A stretch of DNA of 64,000 nucleotides. It comes from Pantoea sp. alder81 (GTDB lineage Bacteria > Pseudomonadota > Gammaproteobacteria > Enterobacterales > Enterobacteriaceae). The notes under the pieces are model-generated. The model had not been told where the DNA came from. It did no database searches and saw nothing but the letters and a program-made list of their open reading frames with translations. Position numbers and translations under genes: made by a program. The stretch spans positions 372,001 through 436,000 of the forward strand of contig NZ_JAIUDA010000003.1 in assembly GCF_020179835.1 (NCBI RefSeq), in the 5' to 3' direction. Shown here piece after piece: positions 10,663-20,090 of this stretch. Within the stretch, counting starts at the first letter, position 1; each line of letters starts with the position of its first letter.

Positions 10663-11037
10663 CGATATCTCCTGTGAGTAGGGCTGCCTCGCTTCTTGCC
10701 AGGCAGCAGAAAGGGATGGTCTGTCAGACCGTATTGATAGAGATGGGCATCTCAACCCGCGATTTCAACCGATCCTGCCAAATTTTTCCGACTGACTTAA
10801 AATTGCGAACTACATCACATATCGTTATTACCGCTGGGCCAGTAAATGCCCGTAAAGTGATCTGTGCACAAACAATTCTGTAACAACAGAATATGATCGT
10901 GCCCGCCAGCCTGAAGATGGATAATATGTCGGCGCTGGTATTCCACGACAATATAATTGCTTCACCTGCACAGTGATTGCCGCCCGACCATCCCGGTCGC
11001 CCGGCAGTGACACCGCAGAAATAATAAGAAGGTAATC
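10663..11037. other. fxsA-aspA divergent intergenic region
   Basis: A 375-bp gap with promoters expected on both sides. A perfect 7-bp inverted repeat ATTCTGT / ACAGAAT with a 4-nt loop lies at 10875-10892. No gene was recognised. CRP- or FNR-like sites are expected here from E. coli, but no convincing match was found by eye. Confidence 0.5.
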
Positions 11038-12474
11038 ATGGCGAACAACATTCGTATCGAAGAAGACCTGTTAGGCATGCGCGAAGTTCCGGCAGACGCT
11101 TACTACGGTGTTCATACTCTGCGTGCGATTGAGAACTTCTACATTAGTAACAATAAAATCAGTGACATACCGGAGTTTGTCCGCGGTATGGTGATGGTGA
11201 AAAAAGCAGCCGCGCTCGCCAACAAAGAGCTGCAAACAATCCCTCGCAACATCGCAAACACCATTATTCAAGCCTGTGATGAAGTGCTGAATAACGGTAA
11301 ATGCATGGATCAGTTCCCGGTTGACGTCTATCAGGGCGGCGCGGGTACCTCGGTCAACATGAACACCAACGAAGTACTGGCAAACATCGGTCTGGAGCTG
11401 ATGGGCCACCAGAAAGGTGAGTACCAGTATCTCAACCCCAACGATCACGTGAATAAGTGTCAGTCCACCAACGATGCTTATCCAACCGGTTTCCGTATCG
11501 CGGTTTACGCTTCTATCCTGAAACTGCTGGACGGCATTAGCCAACTGAGCGAAGGCTTCCAGCGTAAAGCGGTCGAGTTCGAAAACATCCTCAAGATGGG
11601 GCGCACCCAGTTGCAGGATGCAGTACCGATGACGCTGGGCCAGGAGTTCCACGCGTTTAACGTGCTGCTGAACGAAGAGACCCGTAGCATTCTGCGTACT
11701 GCTGAACTGCTGCTGGAAGTGAACCTCGGCGCCACGGCAATCGGGACTCGCCTCAACACCCCGGATGGTTATCAGCAACTCGCCGTTCAGCGTCTGGCGG
11801 AAGTCAGTAATCTGCCAGTCGTCCCGGCGGAAGACCTGATCGAAGCAACCTCCGACTGCGGCGCCTACGTGATGGTGCACTCTGCGCTGAAACGTCTGGC
11901 GGTCAAGCTGTCGAAGATCTGTAACGACCTCCGCCTGCTCTCTTCCGGCCCTCGTTCTGGCCTGAACGAAATCAACCTGCCAGAACTGCAGGCCGGTTCA
12001 TCGATCATGCCAGCCAAAGTGAACCCGGTGGTGCCAGAAGTGGTGAATCAGGTGTGCTTTAAAGTTATCGGTAATGACATCACCGTGACCATGGCATCAG
12101 AAGCGGGTCAGCTGCAGCTGAACGTGATGGAACCGGTGATTGGCCAGGCGCTGTTTGAGTCGATCAGCATCCTGACCAACGCTTGCTTCAACCTGCTGGA
12201 GAAATGCGTGAATGGCATCACCGCCAACAAAGCGGTATGTGAAGCTTACGTGTTTAACTCCATCGGTATTGTCACCTACCTCAACCCGTATATCGGCCAC
12301 CACAATGGCGATATCGTCGGCAAGATTTGTGCGGAAACCGGTAAGAGCGTACGTGAAGTGGTGCTGGAGCGCGGTCTGCTGACCGAAGCGGAACTGGATG
12401 ACATCTTCTCCATCCAGAACCTGATGCATCCGACTTACAAAGCTAAACGCTACACCGACGAAAACGAACAGTAA
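11038..12474 (+). CDS. aspA: Aspartate ammonia-lyase (aspartase)
   Basis: A 478-residue fumarase/aspartase-superfamily enzyme that interconverts L-aspartate with fumarate and ammonia. The signature [12 protein letters not shown] (about residues 320-331) holds the catalytic serine loop; [10 protein letters not shown] and the conserved ECQSTND-type segment (here [11 protein letters not shown]) are also present. Length equals the E. coli enzyme. GAAGG precedes the ATG. It feeds the product fumarate to the exchange carried out by DcuA downstream. Confidence 0.97.
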   Translation: MANNIRIEEDLLGMREVPADAYYGVHTLRAIENFYISNNKISDIPEFVRGMVMVKKAAALANKELQTIPRNIANTIIQACDEVLNNGKCMDQFPVDVYQGGAGTSVNMNTNEVLANIGLELMGHQKGEYQYLNPNDHVNKCQSTNDAYPTGFRIAVYASILKLLDGISQLSEGFQRKAVEFENILKMGRTQLQDAVPMTLGQEFHAFNVLLNEETRSILRTAELLLEVNLGATAIGTRLNTPDGYQQLAVQRLAEVSNLPVVPAEDLIEATSDCGAYVMVHSALKRLAVKLSKICNDLRLLSSGPRSGLNEINLPELQAGSSIMPAKVNPVVPEVVNQVCFKVIGNDITVTMASEAGQLQLNVMEPVIGQALFESISILTNACFNLLEKCVNGITANKAVCEAYVFNSIGIVTYLNPYIGHHNGDIVGKICAETGKSVREVVLERGLLTEAELDDIFSIQNLMHPTYKAKRYTDENEQ

Positions 12475-12495
12475 TCCGTTCCGGATCAAGTTGCC

Positions 12496-12532
12496 AAAAG
12501 CACGCCTGTATACAATACGGCGTGCTTTTTTC
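12496..12532 (+). terminator. Terminator between aspA and dcuA
   Basis: AAAAGCACGCC (12496-12506) and GGCGTGCTTTT (12519-12529) form an 11-bp stem with a T-tract. Partial read-through would link aspA to dcuA as in E. coli. Confidence 0.88.
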
Positions 12533-12590
12533 TTATTGGCGGCTACAACTTTAAGAGTCGAGATTTCCCCCCGGCTCAGGAGCGGAACGA

Positions 12591-13892
12591 ATGGTGTTAG
12601 TGGAATTACTGATTGTCCTGCTGGCAATCTGGCTCGGTGCGCGCTTAGGCGGCATCGGAATTGGTTTTGCGGGCGGATTGGGCGTACTGGTGCTGACACT
12701 GTTCTGTGGCATGAAACCCGGTGCCATTCCTTTCGATGTGATCGAAATTATCATGGCGGTGATTGCCGCGATTGCCGCTATGCAGATTGCAGGCGGACTC
12801 GATTACATGGTGGGTCTGGCCGAACGCCTGCTGCGCCGTCATCCACGTTATGTCACTTTTCTCGCGCCACTCGTCACCTATGTGATGACACTGCTGGCAG
12901 GCACCGGCCATACCGCTTTCTCCACGCTGCCGGTGATTGCTGAAGTCGCCAAAGAGCAAGGCGTCCGCCCCTCGCGCCCATTGTCCATCGCCGTCGTCGC
13001 CTCGCAAATTGCCATTACCGCTTCACCGCTTTCTGCTGCGGTGGTGTTCTTCGCATCGATTCTGGAACCGCGCGGTGTCAGCTATCTGGCGCTGCTGGCA
13101 GTATCGATCCCCTCCACCATGGCCGCCATCTTCTGTGCCGCGGTGATCACCAGTTTTCTCGGTAAAGAGCTAAAGGATGATGAGGTTTATCAGGCGCGCT
13201 TAGCCAAAGGCGAAGTGACGCTGCGCGGTGAACGCGTTTATGACATCAAGCCTGGCGCAAAACGCGCGGTCGGGCTATTCCTGATCGGCATTGCGGCGGT
13301 AGTGCTCTATGCCACGGCGATCAGCGACAGCGTCGGGCTCATCAGCAATCCGGTATTGCCGCGCAACGAAGCCATTGTGGTGTTTATGCTCACCGTCGCC
13401 ACACTGATTTGTTTGACTTGCAAAGTCGATACCGGTGAAATCCTCAGTGCCAGTACTTTCAAATCCGGCATGAGCGCCTGTATCTGCGTGATGGGTGTGG
13501 CGTGGCTCGGTGACACCTTTGTCAAAGCGCATTTGAGTGAGATTCAAACCGCTGCGGGTGAAATGCTGCAGAGTTACCCGTGGATGCTGGCACTAGTGCT
13601 ATTCTTCGCCGCCACCCTGCTCTATTCGCAGGCGGCGACCACCAAGGCACTGATGCCGGCCGCACTGATGCTCGGTGTTTCTCCGCTGGCCGCAGTCGCT
13701 TCCTTTGCCGCCGTTTCGGCCCTGTTTGTGTTGCCAACCTACCCCACCTTATTAGCGGCAGTCGAAATGGATGACACCGGTTCGACCCGAATCGGCAAGT
13801 TTGTGTTTAATCACTCCTTTATCATTCCCGGCGTGTTGGCGATTGCCTTCTCGGTGGCGTTTGGCTTCCTGTTTGGCAGCCTGATTCTGTAG
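12591..13892 (+). CDS. dcuA: Anaerobic C4-dicarboxylate antiporter DcuA
   Basis: A 433-residue inner-membrane antiporter that exchanges fumarate, aspartate, malate and succinate. It starts [25 protein letters not shown] and has about ten hydrophobic segments through to FLFGSLIL. The conserved stretch [19 protein letters not shown] lies near residue 105. GAGCGG precedes the ATG. It follows aspA, a functional pairing for aspartate use. Confidence 0.95.
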   Translation: MVLVELLIVLLAIWLGARLGGIGIGFAGGLGVLVLTLFCGMKPGAIPFDVIEIIMAVIAAIAAMQIAGGLDYMVGLAERLLRRHPRYVTFLAPLVTYVMTLLAGTGHTAFSTLPVIAEVAKEQGVRPSRPLSIAVVASQIAITASPLSAAVVFFASILEPRGVSYLALLAVSIPSTMAAIFCAAVITSFLGKELKDDEVYQARLAKGEVTLRGERVYDIKPGAKRAVGLFLIGIAAVVLYATAISDSVGLISNPVLPRNEAIVVFMLTVATLICLTCKVDTGEILSASTFKSGMSACICVMGVAWLGDTFVKAHLSEIQTAAGEMLQSYPWMLALVLFFAATLLYSQAATTKALMPAALMLGVSPLAAVASFAAVSALFVLPTYPTLLAAVEMDDTGSTRIGKFVFNHSFIIPGVLAIAFSVAFGFLFGSLIL

Positions 13893-13975
13893 CGCCGTTA
13901 CATCCTGTAAACCTCGTGGCGAGACGGCCGTGCTATCATCGCGGCTCATTCGCCACCGGAGCTGATTACATCCTC

Positions 13976-15676
13976 ATGGCTGCACGACTTTCTCGCCTGA
14001 TGGGCTTTTGCCTCGCACTGCTGTTTTGCTTTTCAGCACAGGCCAATATCTTCTCACCAAACAATAACAGCCGCTTTGTGCCGGTAGATCAGGCCTTTGG
14101 CTTTGATTTCAGTCAGCAGGGCAACCAACTGACGCTGAGCTGGAAGGTGAAAGATGGCTACTACCTGTATCGCCAGCAAATCCATGTGACGCCGCAGAAA
14201 GCGCAGATGGCGCCACTGGCTCTGCCGCCAGGACAGCCGCACGAGGATGAGTTCTACGGTAAGAGCGAGATCTACCCGCAGGATTTACAGGTGCCGATCA
14301 CTCTGCATCAGGCTGAGTCAGGTGCCACGCTTACCGTGACCTATCAGGGCTGTGCCGCCGCCGGATTCTGCTATCCGCCTGAGACCCGTTCGGTGCCGCT
14401 CAACCCGGTTGCCGAGAATTACGATGCTCCCGCCGTTAACGCGCAGCCTGCACAGCAGCGCACGCCACTGCCGTTTTCACCGTTGTGGGCGCTGCTGATT
14501 GGCATCGGCGTTGCCTTCACGCCATGCGTATTGCCGATGTATCCGCTGATCTCCAGCATCATTCTCGGTGGTCAACGCCGGTACTCTGCTGGTCGCCTGT
14601 TCGCGCTGGCGATGGTATATGTGCAAGGCATGGCGCTGACCTACACCGTGCTCGGCATGGTGGTGGCCGCCGCAGGTTTACGTTTCCAGGCGGCGCTGCA
14701 ACATCCTTACGTGTTGATTGGCCTGTCAGCGCTGTTCATCGTGCTGGCGCTGTCGATGTTTGGCCTGTTCTCGCTGCAACTGCCATCCGGCCTGCAAACG
14801 CGCCTGACGCTGTGGAGTAATCGCCAGCAAGGTGGTTCGCTGCCGGGCGTATTTATGATGGGCGCATTGGCGGGATTGATCTGCTCGCCCTGCACTACCG
14901 CACCGCTGAGCGCCATCCTGCTGTATATCGCACAGAGCGGCAATCTCTGGGCAGGCGCGGGCACGCTGTGGCTCTATGCCTTCGGGATGGGCCTGCCGCT
15001 GATTGCCGTGACGATGTTCGGCAACAAGCTGCTGCCAAAAAGTGGCCCATGGATGCAGAGCGTCAAAGAGGGCTTCGGCTTTGTGATTCTGGCGCTGCCG
15101 GTCTTCTTGCTGGAGCGCGTAGTGGGAGATGTCTGGGGATTAAGACTGTGGAGCCTGCTCGGCGTTGCGTTCTTTGCCTGGGCGTTCAGCCTCAGCCTGC
15201 GTGCTAATGGCAAATGGCGCATTCTACAAATCATCATGCTCGCTGCTGCGCTGGTGGCCGCTCGTCCGCTACAGGATTGGGCTTTTGGCAACAGCGCCAG
15301 CGTGCAGTCAGTGGCACATCTGCCGTTCAAAACCATTGCCAGCAGCGAACAGCTTGATAGCGCATTACAGCAGGCACAGGGCCGCATCACCATGGTCGAT
15401 CTCTATGCGGATTGGTGTGTTGCGTGCAAAGAGTTCGAGAAGTACACCTTCAGCGATGAAGGCGTGCGTGCCGATTTAAGTCAGGTACAGTTACTGCAAG
15501 CCAACGTCACCGCGAATAACGCCCAGGATAACGCCCTGTTGCAGCATTTACAGGTATTAGGCTTGCCGACCATTCTATTCTTTGATGCGCAAGGCAAAGA
15601 GATTCCCGACTCACGCGTTACCGGATTCCTGAGTGCGGCTGACTTCCGCGCGCATTTGCACAATCTATCTCGTTAA
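13976..15676 (+). CDS. dsbD: Thiol:disulfide interchange protein DsbD
   Basis: A 566-residue protein that carries electrons from cytoplasmic thioredoxin across the inner membrane to DsbC and CcmG. A 23-residue signal peptide ends SAQA. The periplasmic alpha domain has C126 and C132 (GCAAAGFC). Eight membrane helices follow, with cysteines in FTPCVLP and ICSPCT. The C-terminal thioredoxin-like domain has CVAC at 481-484. cutA, which lies between dcuA and dsbD in E. coli, is absent. The start is not certain: no strong ribosome site, and M29 is an alternative. Confidence 0.95.
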   Translation: MAARLSRLMGFCLALLFCFSAQANIFSPNNNSRFVPVDQAFGFDFSQQGNQLTLSWKVKDGYYLYRQQIHVTPQKAQMAPLALPPGQPHEDEFYGKSEIYPQDLQVPITLHQAESGATLTVTYQGCAAAGFCYPPETRSVPLNPVAENYDAPAVNAQPAQQRTPLPFSPLWALLIGIGVAFTPCVLPMYPLISSIILGGQRRYSAGRLFALAMVYVQGMALTYTVLGMVVAAAGLRFQAALQHPYVLIGLSALFIVLALSMFGLFSLQLPSGLQTRLTLWSNRQQGGSLPGVFMMGALAGLICSPCTTAPLSAILLYIAQSGNLWAGAGTLWLYAFGMGLPLIAVTMFGNKLLPKSGPWMQSVKEGFGFVILALPVFLLERVVGDVWGLRLWSLLGVAFFAWAFSLSLRANGKWRILQIIMLAAALVAARPLQDWAFGNSASVQSVAHLPFKTIASSEQLDSALQQAQGRITMVDLYADWCVACKEFEKYTFSDEGVRADLSQVQLLQANVTANNAQDNALLQHLQVLGLPTILFFDAQGKEIPDSRVTGFLSAADFRAHLHNLSR

Positions 15677-15742
15677 ACGACACTGGTTCCAGGACACTGC
15701 CCGTTCGTATGCGAGCGGGCCCGCACTCCAGAGGAGAGTCAC

Positions 15743-16321
15743 TTGCAACGTGAACAGATTCTTGAGCATGCGCTGAATGTGCTTGAGCAGAGCGGCTTGG
15801 CCGCCACCACTTCCCTGCAGCAGTTAGCAGGGGAAACCGGATTAGACCCAGAACATCTTGAGCGTTACTGGCCCGACCGCGACGCCCTGTTGTATGACGC
15901 CCTGCGTTATCACGGCCAGCAGATTGACAGCTGGCGCCGCCAGATACAGCTCAATGAACATCTCACTGCCCAACAAAAATTGCTGGCGCGTTACGACGTG
16001 TTAAGCGAGCACGTGAACAAAGGACGCTTTCCCGGCTGCCTGTTTATCGCCGCCTGCAGCTTCTATCCGCAGCCTGACCAACCCGTGCATCAGTTAGCCG
16101 AGCAGCAGAAACGCAGCTCATGGCAGTTCACCCATGAGATTCTGGTGGATTTGGCGCTGGATAACCCGACGATGGTGGCCGATCAGATGGAGCTGATTCT
16201 TGAAGGGTGCCTGAGCAAATTACTGGTGAAACGCAACGTGCAGGATGTCGCTACCGCGCGTCGTCTGGCAGAGGATGTACTGGGTATTGCGCTGTGCCGG
16301 CAGAACGGGGCACTGGCCTAA
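15743..16321 (+). CDS. yjdC: TetR-family regulator YjdC
   Basis: A 192-residue regulator starting with TTG at 15743, supported by GAGGAG seven bases upstream and by MQREQIL matching the E. coli start. An N-terminal helix-turn-helix spans about 8-50 (the recognition region LDPEHLERYWPD is typical of this subgroup). The ligand domain contains KGRFPGCLFIAACSFYP, strongly conserved in YjdC. The regulated genes are unknown. It follows dsbD as in E. coli. Confidence 0.92.
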   Translation: MQREQILEHALNVLEQSGLAATTSLQQLAGETGLDPEHLERYWPDRDALLYDALRYHGQQIDSWRRQIQLNEHLTAQQKLLARYDVLSEHVNKGRFPGCLFIAACSFYPQPDQPVHQLAEQQKRSSWQFTHEILVDLALDNPTMVADQMELILEGCLSKLLVKRNVQDVATARRLAEDVLGIALCRQNGALA

Positions 16322-16353
16322 ACTGTCACGGACGCCCCTTAGGCTCGTGCATC

Positions 16354-16439
16354 ATGCAGGTCATGCAGGTCATGCAGGTCATGCAGGTCATGCAGGTCAT
16401 GCAGGTCATGCAGGTCATGCAGGTCATGCAGGTCATGCA
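16354..16439. repeat. Tandem repeat of a 9-bp unit, 9.5 copies
   Basis: Nine exact copies of ATGCAGGTC (16354-16434) and a partial tenth (ATGCA). All copies are identical, which suggests recent slippage. It lies 32 bp after the yjdC stop. Confidence 0.97.
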
Positions 16440-16544
16440 ATCCTGAATACCGCTTTACCACCAGCGGGCTCGTTGACATTTTGCACGCTCTGCCTGAAAA
16501 GCAAGCAATCAGTCACGATTGCTACGCTTTTTTGACGAAAGCCG

Positions 16545-16573
16545 TTGACGGGTGAAAGCCATTAAGGTTTAAT
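16545..16573 (+). promoter_or_regulatory. Sigma-70 promoter of tRNA-Phe
   Basis: The -35 TTGACG (16545-16550) and the -10 TTTAAT (16568-16573) are 17 bp apart. They are followed by GCGCCCC, a GC-rich discriminator typical of stringently controlled stable-RNA promoters. Confidence 0.85.
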
Positions 16574-16583
16574 GCGCCCCGTT

Positions 16584-16659
16584 GCCCGGATAGCTCAGTC
16601 GGTAGAGCAGGGGATTGAAAATCCCCGTGTCCGTGGTTCGATTCCGCGTCCGGGCACCA
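16584..16659 (+). tRNA. tRNA-Phe (anticodon GAA)
   Basis: A 76-nt cloverleaf with encoded CCA. The acceptor GCCCGGA pairs with TCCGGGC, the anticodon stem GGGGA / TCCCC frames GAA at 16617-16619, and the T-arm has TTCGATT. The T-stem base pair differs from E. coli by a compensated change (CGTGG/CCGCG). Confidence 0.98.
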
Positions 16660-16667
16660 ACATTCTG

Positions 16668-16694
16668 AAAACCCAGCTTATGGCTGGGTTTTTG
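16668..16694 (+). terminator. Terminator after tRNA-Phe
   Basis: ACCCAGC (16671-16677) and GCTGGGT (16683-16689) form the stem with a 5-nt loop and a T-run. Confidence 0.88.
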
Positions 16695-16753
16695 CTTTTC
16701 TGCGTTTGTCGTTTCAGTCATTGCTCACTAACACTCCAGACTGACACAAAATG

Positions 16754-16817
16754 TTATGTCCCATCCTGAGGACTTAATCCATCAAACAGCGCGTTAAGTC
16801 CCAAATAGAGGACATTT
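16754..16817. repeat. Nested inverted repeat downstream of tRNA-Phe
   Basis: The outer boxes ATGTCC and GGACAT enclose the inner boxes GGACTTAA and TTAAGTCC, giving a symmetric structure of about 60 bp. It resembles paired ends of a decayed mobile element, but no transposase is present. Confidence 0.45.
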
Positions 16818-16872
16818 CGCAGAATATTTGAATCACTTACCTCTCGCCGCTCAGCTCAAATGGCCACATTGC

Positions 16873-17172
16873 TTAAAGCAGAAAAGTGAGCCCATCGCCC
16901 GTTGGTAGTTTAACGTTCAAGCTCAGCTTCCCGCCTAATGCCTCAACATACTTTTTCAGGCTGGAGAGTTTTATCTCATCGCCTCGGGCTTCCATTGCCG
17001 CTATGGCTGACGGTGAAACGCCCATTTTCTCAGCTAGCTGTACTTGCGGACGCCCCAGTTCTTCACGTAAGTGACGCAACTGAACACCAATAGTTATTCC
17101 CGCAACTTTAACCTCAATTTTCTTCTGTGACTCATGAGATCGCTGTGCAATGAGTTCTTCAAGTTTAGGCAT
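16873..17172 (-). CDS. XRE-type antitoxin (HigA-like), partner toxin not intact
   Basis: A 99-residue protein starting MPKLEELIAQ at 17172, with AGGAGGT nine bases upstream. The frame is open 52 codons further, but that part is not part of the antitoxin family. A lambda-repressor-like helix-turn-helix (about 35-85, RPQVQLAEKMGVSPSAIAAMEARG) and the end KLSSLKKYVEALGGKLSLNVKLP are typical of HigA-type antitoxins that pair with Gp49/RelE-like toxins. The usual toxin gene just upstream is missing. It may act as a stand-alone repressor or be a relic. Confidence 0.75.
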   Translation of the reverse strand: MPKLEELIAQRSHESQKKIEVKVAGITIGVQLRHLREELGRPQVQLAEKMGVSPSAIAAMEARGDEIKLSSLKKYVEALGGKLSLNVKLPTGDGLTFLL

Positions 17173-17328
17173 ACGGTATTGACCTCCTATTCGTCGGTAT
17201 AAACCAGAAGTTATATTTGAAACATATCCGTTTTCAATACCAGAACGCTTAAGTGAGTTTGAAATAATGATGAACTGAGATACATCGCGAATAAAACTGC
17301 AAACAGCCTGCAAAGTGCAGTTAGTCAT
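17173..17328 (-). pseudogene. Possible RelE/HigB-type toxin remnant
   Basis: The 52 codons in frame upstream of the antitoxin contain NSLKRSGIENGYVSNITSGL followed by YRRIGG. This loosely resembles the middle of RelE-family toxins (Lys-Arg-rich helix, then GLYxxxxGG). It is too short to be a toxin, and the resemblance is weak. Confidence 0.25.
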
Positions 17329-17456
17329 AGGTACCGCCCCTATAGCTTAGAACCCATGAGCAGCATTCATAAGCTCATGCCAATTGCCCCTACAGTCATC
17401 AGTGGCCTTCCCCGCTATGCTTGCCGCATCAGTCATTCCTCATGGCGGGAGACATA

Positions 17457-18281
17457 ATGAAAGAGATTATGGTGGTTATCGGTGCAGGTGCGATTGGTCA
17501 GGCGATTGCGCGTCGAGTGAGTCAGGGTAAAACCGTACTGCTGGCGGATCTGAACCCCGAAAACTGCGCGGCTGCCGCACAAACCTTACGTGATGCAGGC
17601 TTTACGGTAGAAACCAGCCAGGTCGATGTCAGTTCGCGCCAATCGATTCAACATCTGGTGCAGCAGGCCACTGCGCTGGGTGCTATCAAAGGTGTGATTC
17701 ACTCGGCAGGTGTATCGCCCTCCCAAGCCAGCCCTGCCACCATTTTACAGGTCGACCTTTACGGCACGGCTGTGGTGCTGGAAGAGTTCGGTCCGCACAT
17801 GGCGTCAGGCGGTTGCGGAATCGTGATTGCCTCGCAATCCGGGCATCGGCTGCCTGCGCTTACGGTTGAACAAAACGAAGCGTTAGCCATCACGCCAACA
17901 GAGGATTTGCTCAACCTGCCATTTTTGCAAAACACCGCTTTCACCGATCCTCTGTTGGCCTATCAATATGCCAAGCGCGGCAATGCACTGCGTGTAATGG
18001 CAGAAGCGCCGAAGTGGGGCCAGCGTGGTGCCCGCGTGAACAGCATCAGCCCCGGCATCATCTTTACACCCTTAGCGAATGATGAGCTGAATGGCCCACG
18101 CGGCGTGGGCTATCGCAATATGCTGGCAAAATCACCCGTCGGTCGCGGCGGCACCGCCGACGAAGTTGCAGCGCTGGCGGCCCTCATAATGGGACCAGAA
18201 GGCGGCTATATCAGCGGCAGTGATTTTCTGATGGATGGCGGCGTGACGGCATCTTATTGGCACGGTGATTTGAAACCCTAA
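17457..18281 (+). CDS. SDR-family oxidoreductase
   Basis: A 274-residue Rossmann-fold dehydrogenase. The ATG at 17457 has GGGAGA upstream, and the upstream extension is not conserved-looking. The cofactor loop is VIGAGAIGQAIA near residues 6-17, an unusual GxGxxG replacing the common TGxxxGxG. A serine in ASQSGHR (about 130) and YxxxK (YQYAK, about 175-179) give a full catalytic set. The C-terminus ISGSDFLMDGG is normal for classical SDRs. It is upstream of a NanT-like symporter and an RraA-like aldolase on the same strand, which may be its pathway. The substrate is unknown. Confidence 0.82.
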   Translation: MKEIMVVIGAGAIGQAIARRVSQGKTVLLADLNPENCAAAAQTLRDAGFTVETSQVDVSSRQSIQHLVQQATALGAIKGVIHSAGVSPSQASPATILQVDLYGTAVVLEEFGPHMASGGCGIVIASQSGHRLPALTVEQNEALAITPTEDLLNLPFLQNTAFTDPLLAYQYAKRGNALRVMAEAPKWGQRGARVNSISPGIIFTPLANDELNGPRGVGYRNMLAKSPVGRGGTADEVAALAALIMGPEGGYISGSDFLMDGGVTASYWHGDLKP

Positions 18282-18285
18282 TTGA

Positions 18286-18320
18286 TTTTTCCGCCGGAGT
18301 TAAAAATCGGCGGAAATTTA
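18286..18320 (+). terminator. Hairpin after the SDR gene
   Basis: TTTCCGCCG (18288-18296) and CGGCGGAAA (18308-18316) form a 9-bp stem right after the stop codon. The T-run after it is weak. Confidence 0.55.
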
Positions 18321-18507
18321 AAAGCAACTCCCCAGTCCATATTATTAATATATGCCACCATAACAAAACCCAATAAAATTAATTATCAGCAAGTTAAAAG
18401 TCAGCCAGATAATATTTCGTGATCCTCACTTCGTTAGCCGTAACACAAACTCCGTAACACGATAAATTCCCGTATTCTTGCTCAAACAGAACAATAACCT
18501 CTAATCA

Positions 18508-18528
18508 CAGACTGTAATTTACGGTCTG
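18508..18528. promoter_or_regulatory. Palindrome upstream of the NanT-like gene
   Basis: CAGACTGTAA and TTACGGTCTG flank a single central T with one mismatch. It lies about 38 bp before the ATG and is a good candidate operator; the regulator is not identified. Confidence 0.5.
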
Positions 18529-18565
18529 GATTCCCCTACTCTGTTAATTACACCCGGAGTTTGTC

Positions 18566-20077
18566 ATGGCTGAAGAGACAATGGCTTTGCCCTGGTATAA
18601 GCGGCTTAATCGCCAGCAATGGAAAGCCTTTTGGGCGGCCTGGATGGGCTATATGCTGGACGGATTTGACTTCGTCATTATCACATTAGTGCTTACCGAA
18701 ATAATGGCGGAATTTCAGGTCAGCACCGCAGAGGCTGCTGCATTAATTTCGGCAGCCTTTATCCTGCGTTGGTTCGGCGGTTTAGCGCTCGGTGCCATGG
18801 GCGATAAATACGGGCGTAAAAGTGCCATGATCACCAGTATTATATTATTTGCTGGTGGCACCTTTGCCTGCGGTATTGCACCGAATTACACATGGATGTT
18901 TGTTGCACGTATTTTAGTCGGTATTGGCATGGCGGGAGAATATGGCACTAGTTCGGCTTATGCCATCGAAACCTGGCCAAAAGATATGCGCAATAAAGCC
19001 AGTGCATTCCTTAACTCGGGATTTTCGGCAGGCGCGATCTTGTCGGTGTTAGCCTACAGCTGGATCGTGCCGCTGTGGGGCTGGCGTGCTCTCTTTTATC
19101 TCGGCATCATCCCGGTGTTTTTTGCTTTGTGGCTACGCCGCGCCATCCCGGAAGCTGAAGAGTGGGCAGCGGCAAAAGCCAGGGCGACCACACCCACCAT
19201 CACCATGGTAGATACCCTTTTTCGTGGCCCCAACCGTAAAAGCAACATACTCAATATCTTGCTGGGATTGCTCGCGGCGGCGGCACTTTACCTCTGTTTC
19301 GATCATCAAAGCTCAGGACTTGTCATCGCAGCATTAGCGTTGATCACCGCCGGCATATTTATCCGTTTTCTGGTGCAAAGCGGGGGGGATCGCTGGCCAA
19401 CCAGCTTGATGCTCACCGTCACCATCGTCTGCGTATTTTTGTATGGCTGGCCGATTCACGCTCTTTTACCAACCTATTTGAAAACCGACCTGCATTACTC
19501 ACCGGAAGTGGTGGCACTGGTGTTTTCCTTCAGCCGCTTCGGTATGGGCCTCGGGTGCTGCGTGGCGGGGATTGCGGCCGATCGCATCGGCACGCGTAAA
19601 ACCTATGTACTCAGCCTGCTGGTCGCCCAGGTGCTGATCATCCCAGTATTTATGCTCAACGGCTCAAACATCTGGCTGCTATGCCTGCTGATCTTCCTGC
19701 AGCAGCTGTTTAGCCAGGGTGTGGGTGGCCTGCTGGCGAAAATGATCAGCGGCTATTTTGATACCGAGCAGCGTGCCGCCAATCTCAGCTTTATCTACAA
19801 CATCGGTTCACTGGGAGGCGCATTGGCGCCGGTTCTTGGTGCACTGATTGCCCAACACGCATCGCTTGGCGGTGCACTGGGCGGGCTCTCCTTTGGTCTG
19901 ACATTCGTGGTGATGTTGCTGATTGGGTTTGATATGCCTTCACGCGTTCAGCGTTGGTTGAAACCACATGCCATACGTCATTACGACACCGTTGATGGCA
20001 CGCCACTTTCCGGTGCATTTACCCGTGAAGAACGCGCCAATCCTTCTCTTACCCCTATAAATCCCAGCAAATCCTGA
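18566..20077 (+). CDS. NanT-like MFS symporter
   Basis: A 503-residue major facilitator with about 12-14 membrane segments. It is close to E. coli sialate symporter NanT along its full length: [25 protein letters not shown], the motif [17 protein letters not shown], and [11 protein letters not shown] near the end. CGGAG precedes the ATG. No nanA, nanE or nanK is nearby; an RraA-like gene follows 13 bp later. The substrate may be another carboxylate. Family is sure, substrate is not. Confidence 0.85.
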   Translation: MAEETMALPWYKRLNRQQWKAFWAAWMGYMLDGFDFVIITLVLTEIMAEFQVSTAEAAALISAAFILRWFGGLALGAMGDKYGRKSAMITSIILFAGGTFACGIAPNYTWMFVARILVGIGMAGEYGTSSAYAIETWPKDMRNKASAFLNSGFSAGAILSVLAYSWIVPLWGWRALFYLGIIPVFFALWLRRAIPEAEEWAAAKARATTPTITMVDTLFRGPNRKSNILNILLGLLAAAALYLCFDHQSSGLVIAALALITAGIFIRFLVQSGGDRWPTSLMLTVTIVCVFLYGWPIHALLPTYLKTDLHYSPEVVALVFSFSRFGMGLGCCVAGIAADRIGTRKTYVLSLLVAQVLIIPVFMLNGSNIWLLCLLIFLQQLFSQGVGGLLAKMISGYFDTEQRAANLSFIYNIGSLGGALAPVLGALIAQHASLGGALGGLSFGLTFVVMLLIGFDMPSRVQRWLKPHAIRHYDTVDGTPLSGAFTREERANPSLTPINPSKS

Positions 20078-20090
20078 CAGGAGAAATAAA

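Larger units (their letters stand above)
16322..16583. other. yjdC to tRNA-Phe spacer
   Basis: No protein gene is supported here. It holds the 9-bp tandem repeat and the tRNA promoter listed separately. Frames crossing the repeat give Met-Gln-Val or His-Ala-Gly repeats without independent coding support. Confidence 0.6.

Noticed and set aside
10857..10876. CRP site before aspA (AGTGA...GCACA)
   Set aside because: The half-sites are 5 rather than 6 bases apart and each has a mismatch, so it does not fit the consensus.
11071..11880. A 269-codon open frame antisense to aspA
   Set aside because: It lies wholly inside a clear aspartase gene on the other strand and has no domain pattern or ribosome site; codon-bias shadow.
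15699..15720. Terminator between dsbD and yjdC
   Set aside because: GCCCG...CGGGC can form a short stem, but there is no T-run and yjdC has its ribosome site right after it, so a terminator is not supported.
16354..16439. CRISPR-like array
   Set aside because: Units are 9 bp, directly abutting, with no spacers; it is a simple tandem repeat.
16207..16535. Frames encoding Met-Gln-Val or His-Ala-Gly repeats through the 9-bp repeat
   Set aside because: They begin inside yjdC and get their length from the repeat unit being divisible by three; no start signal or conserved part.
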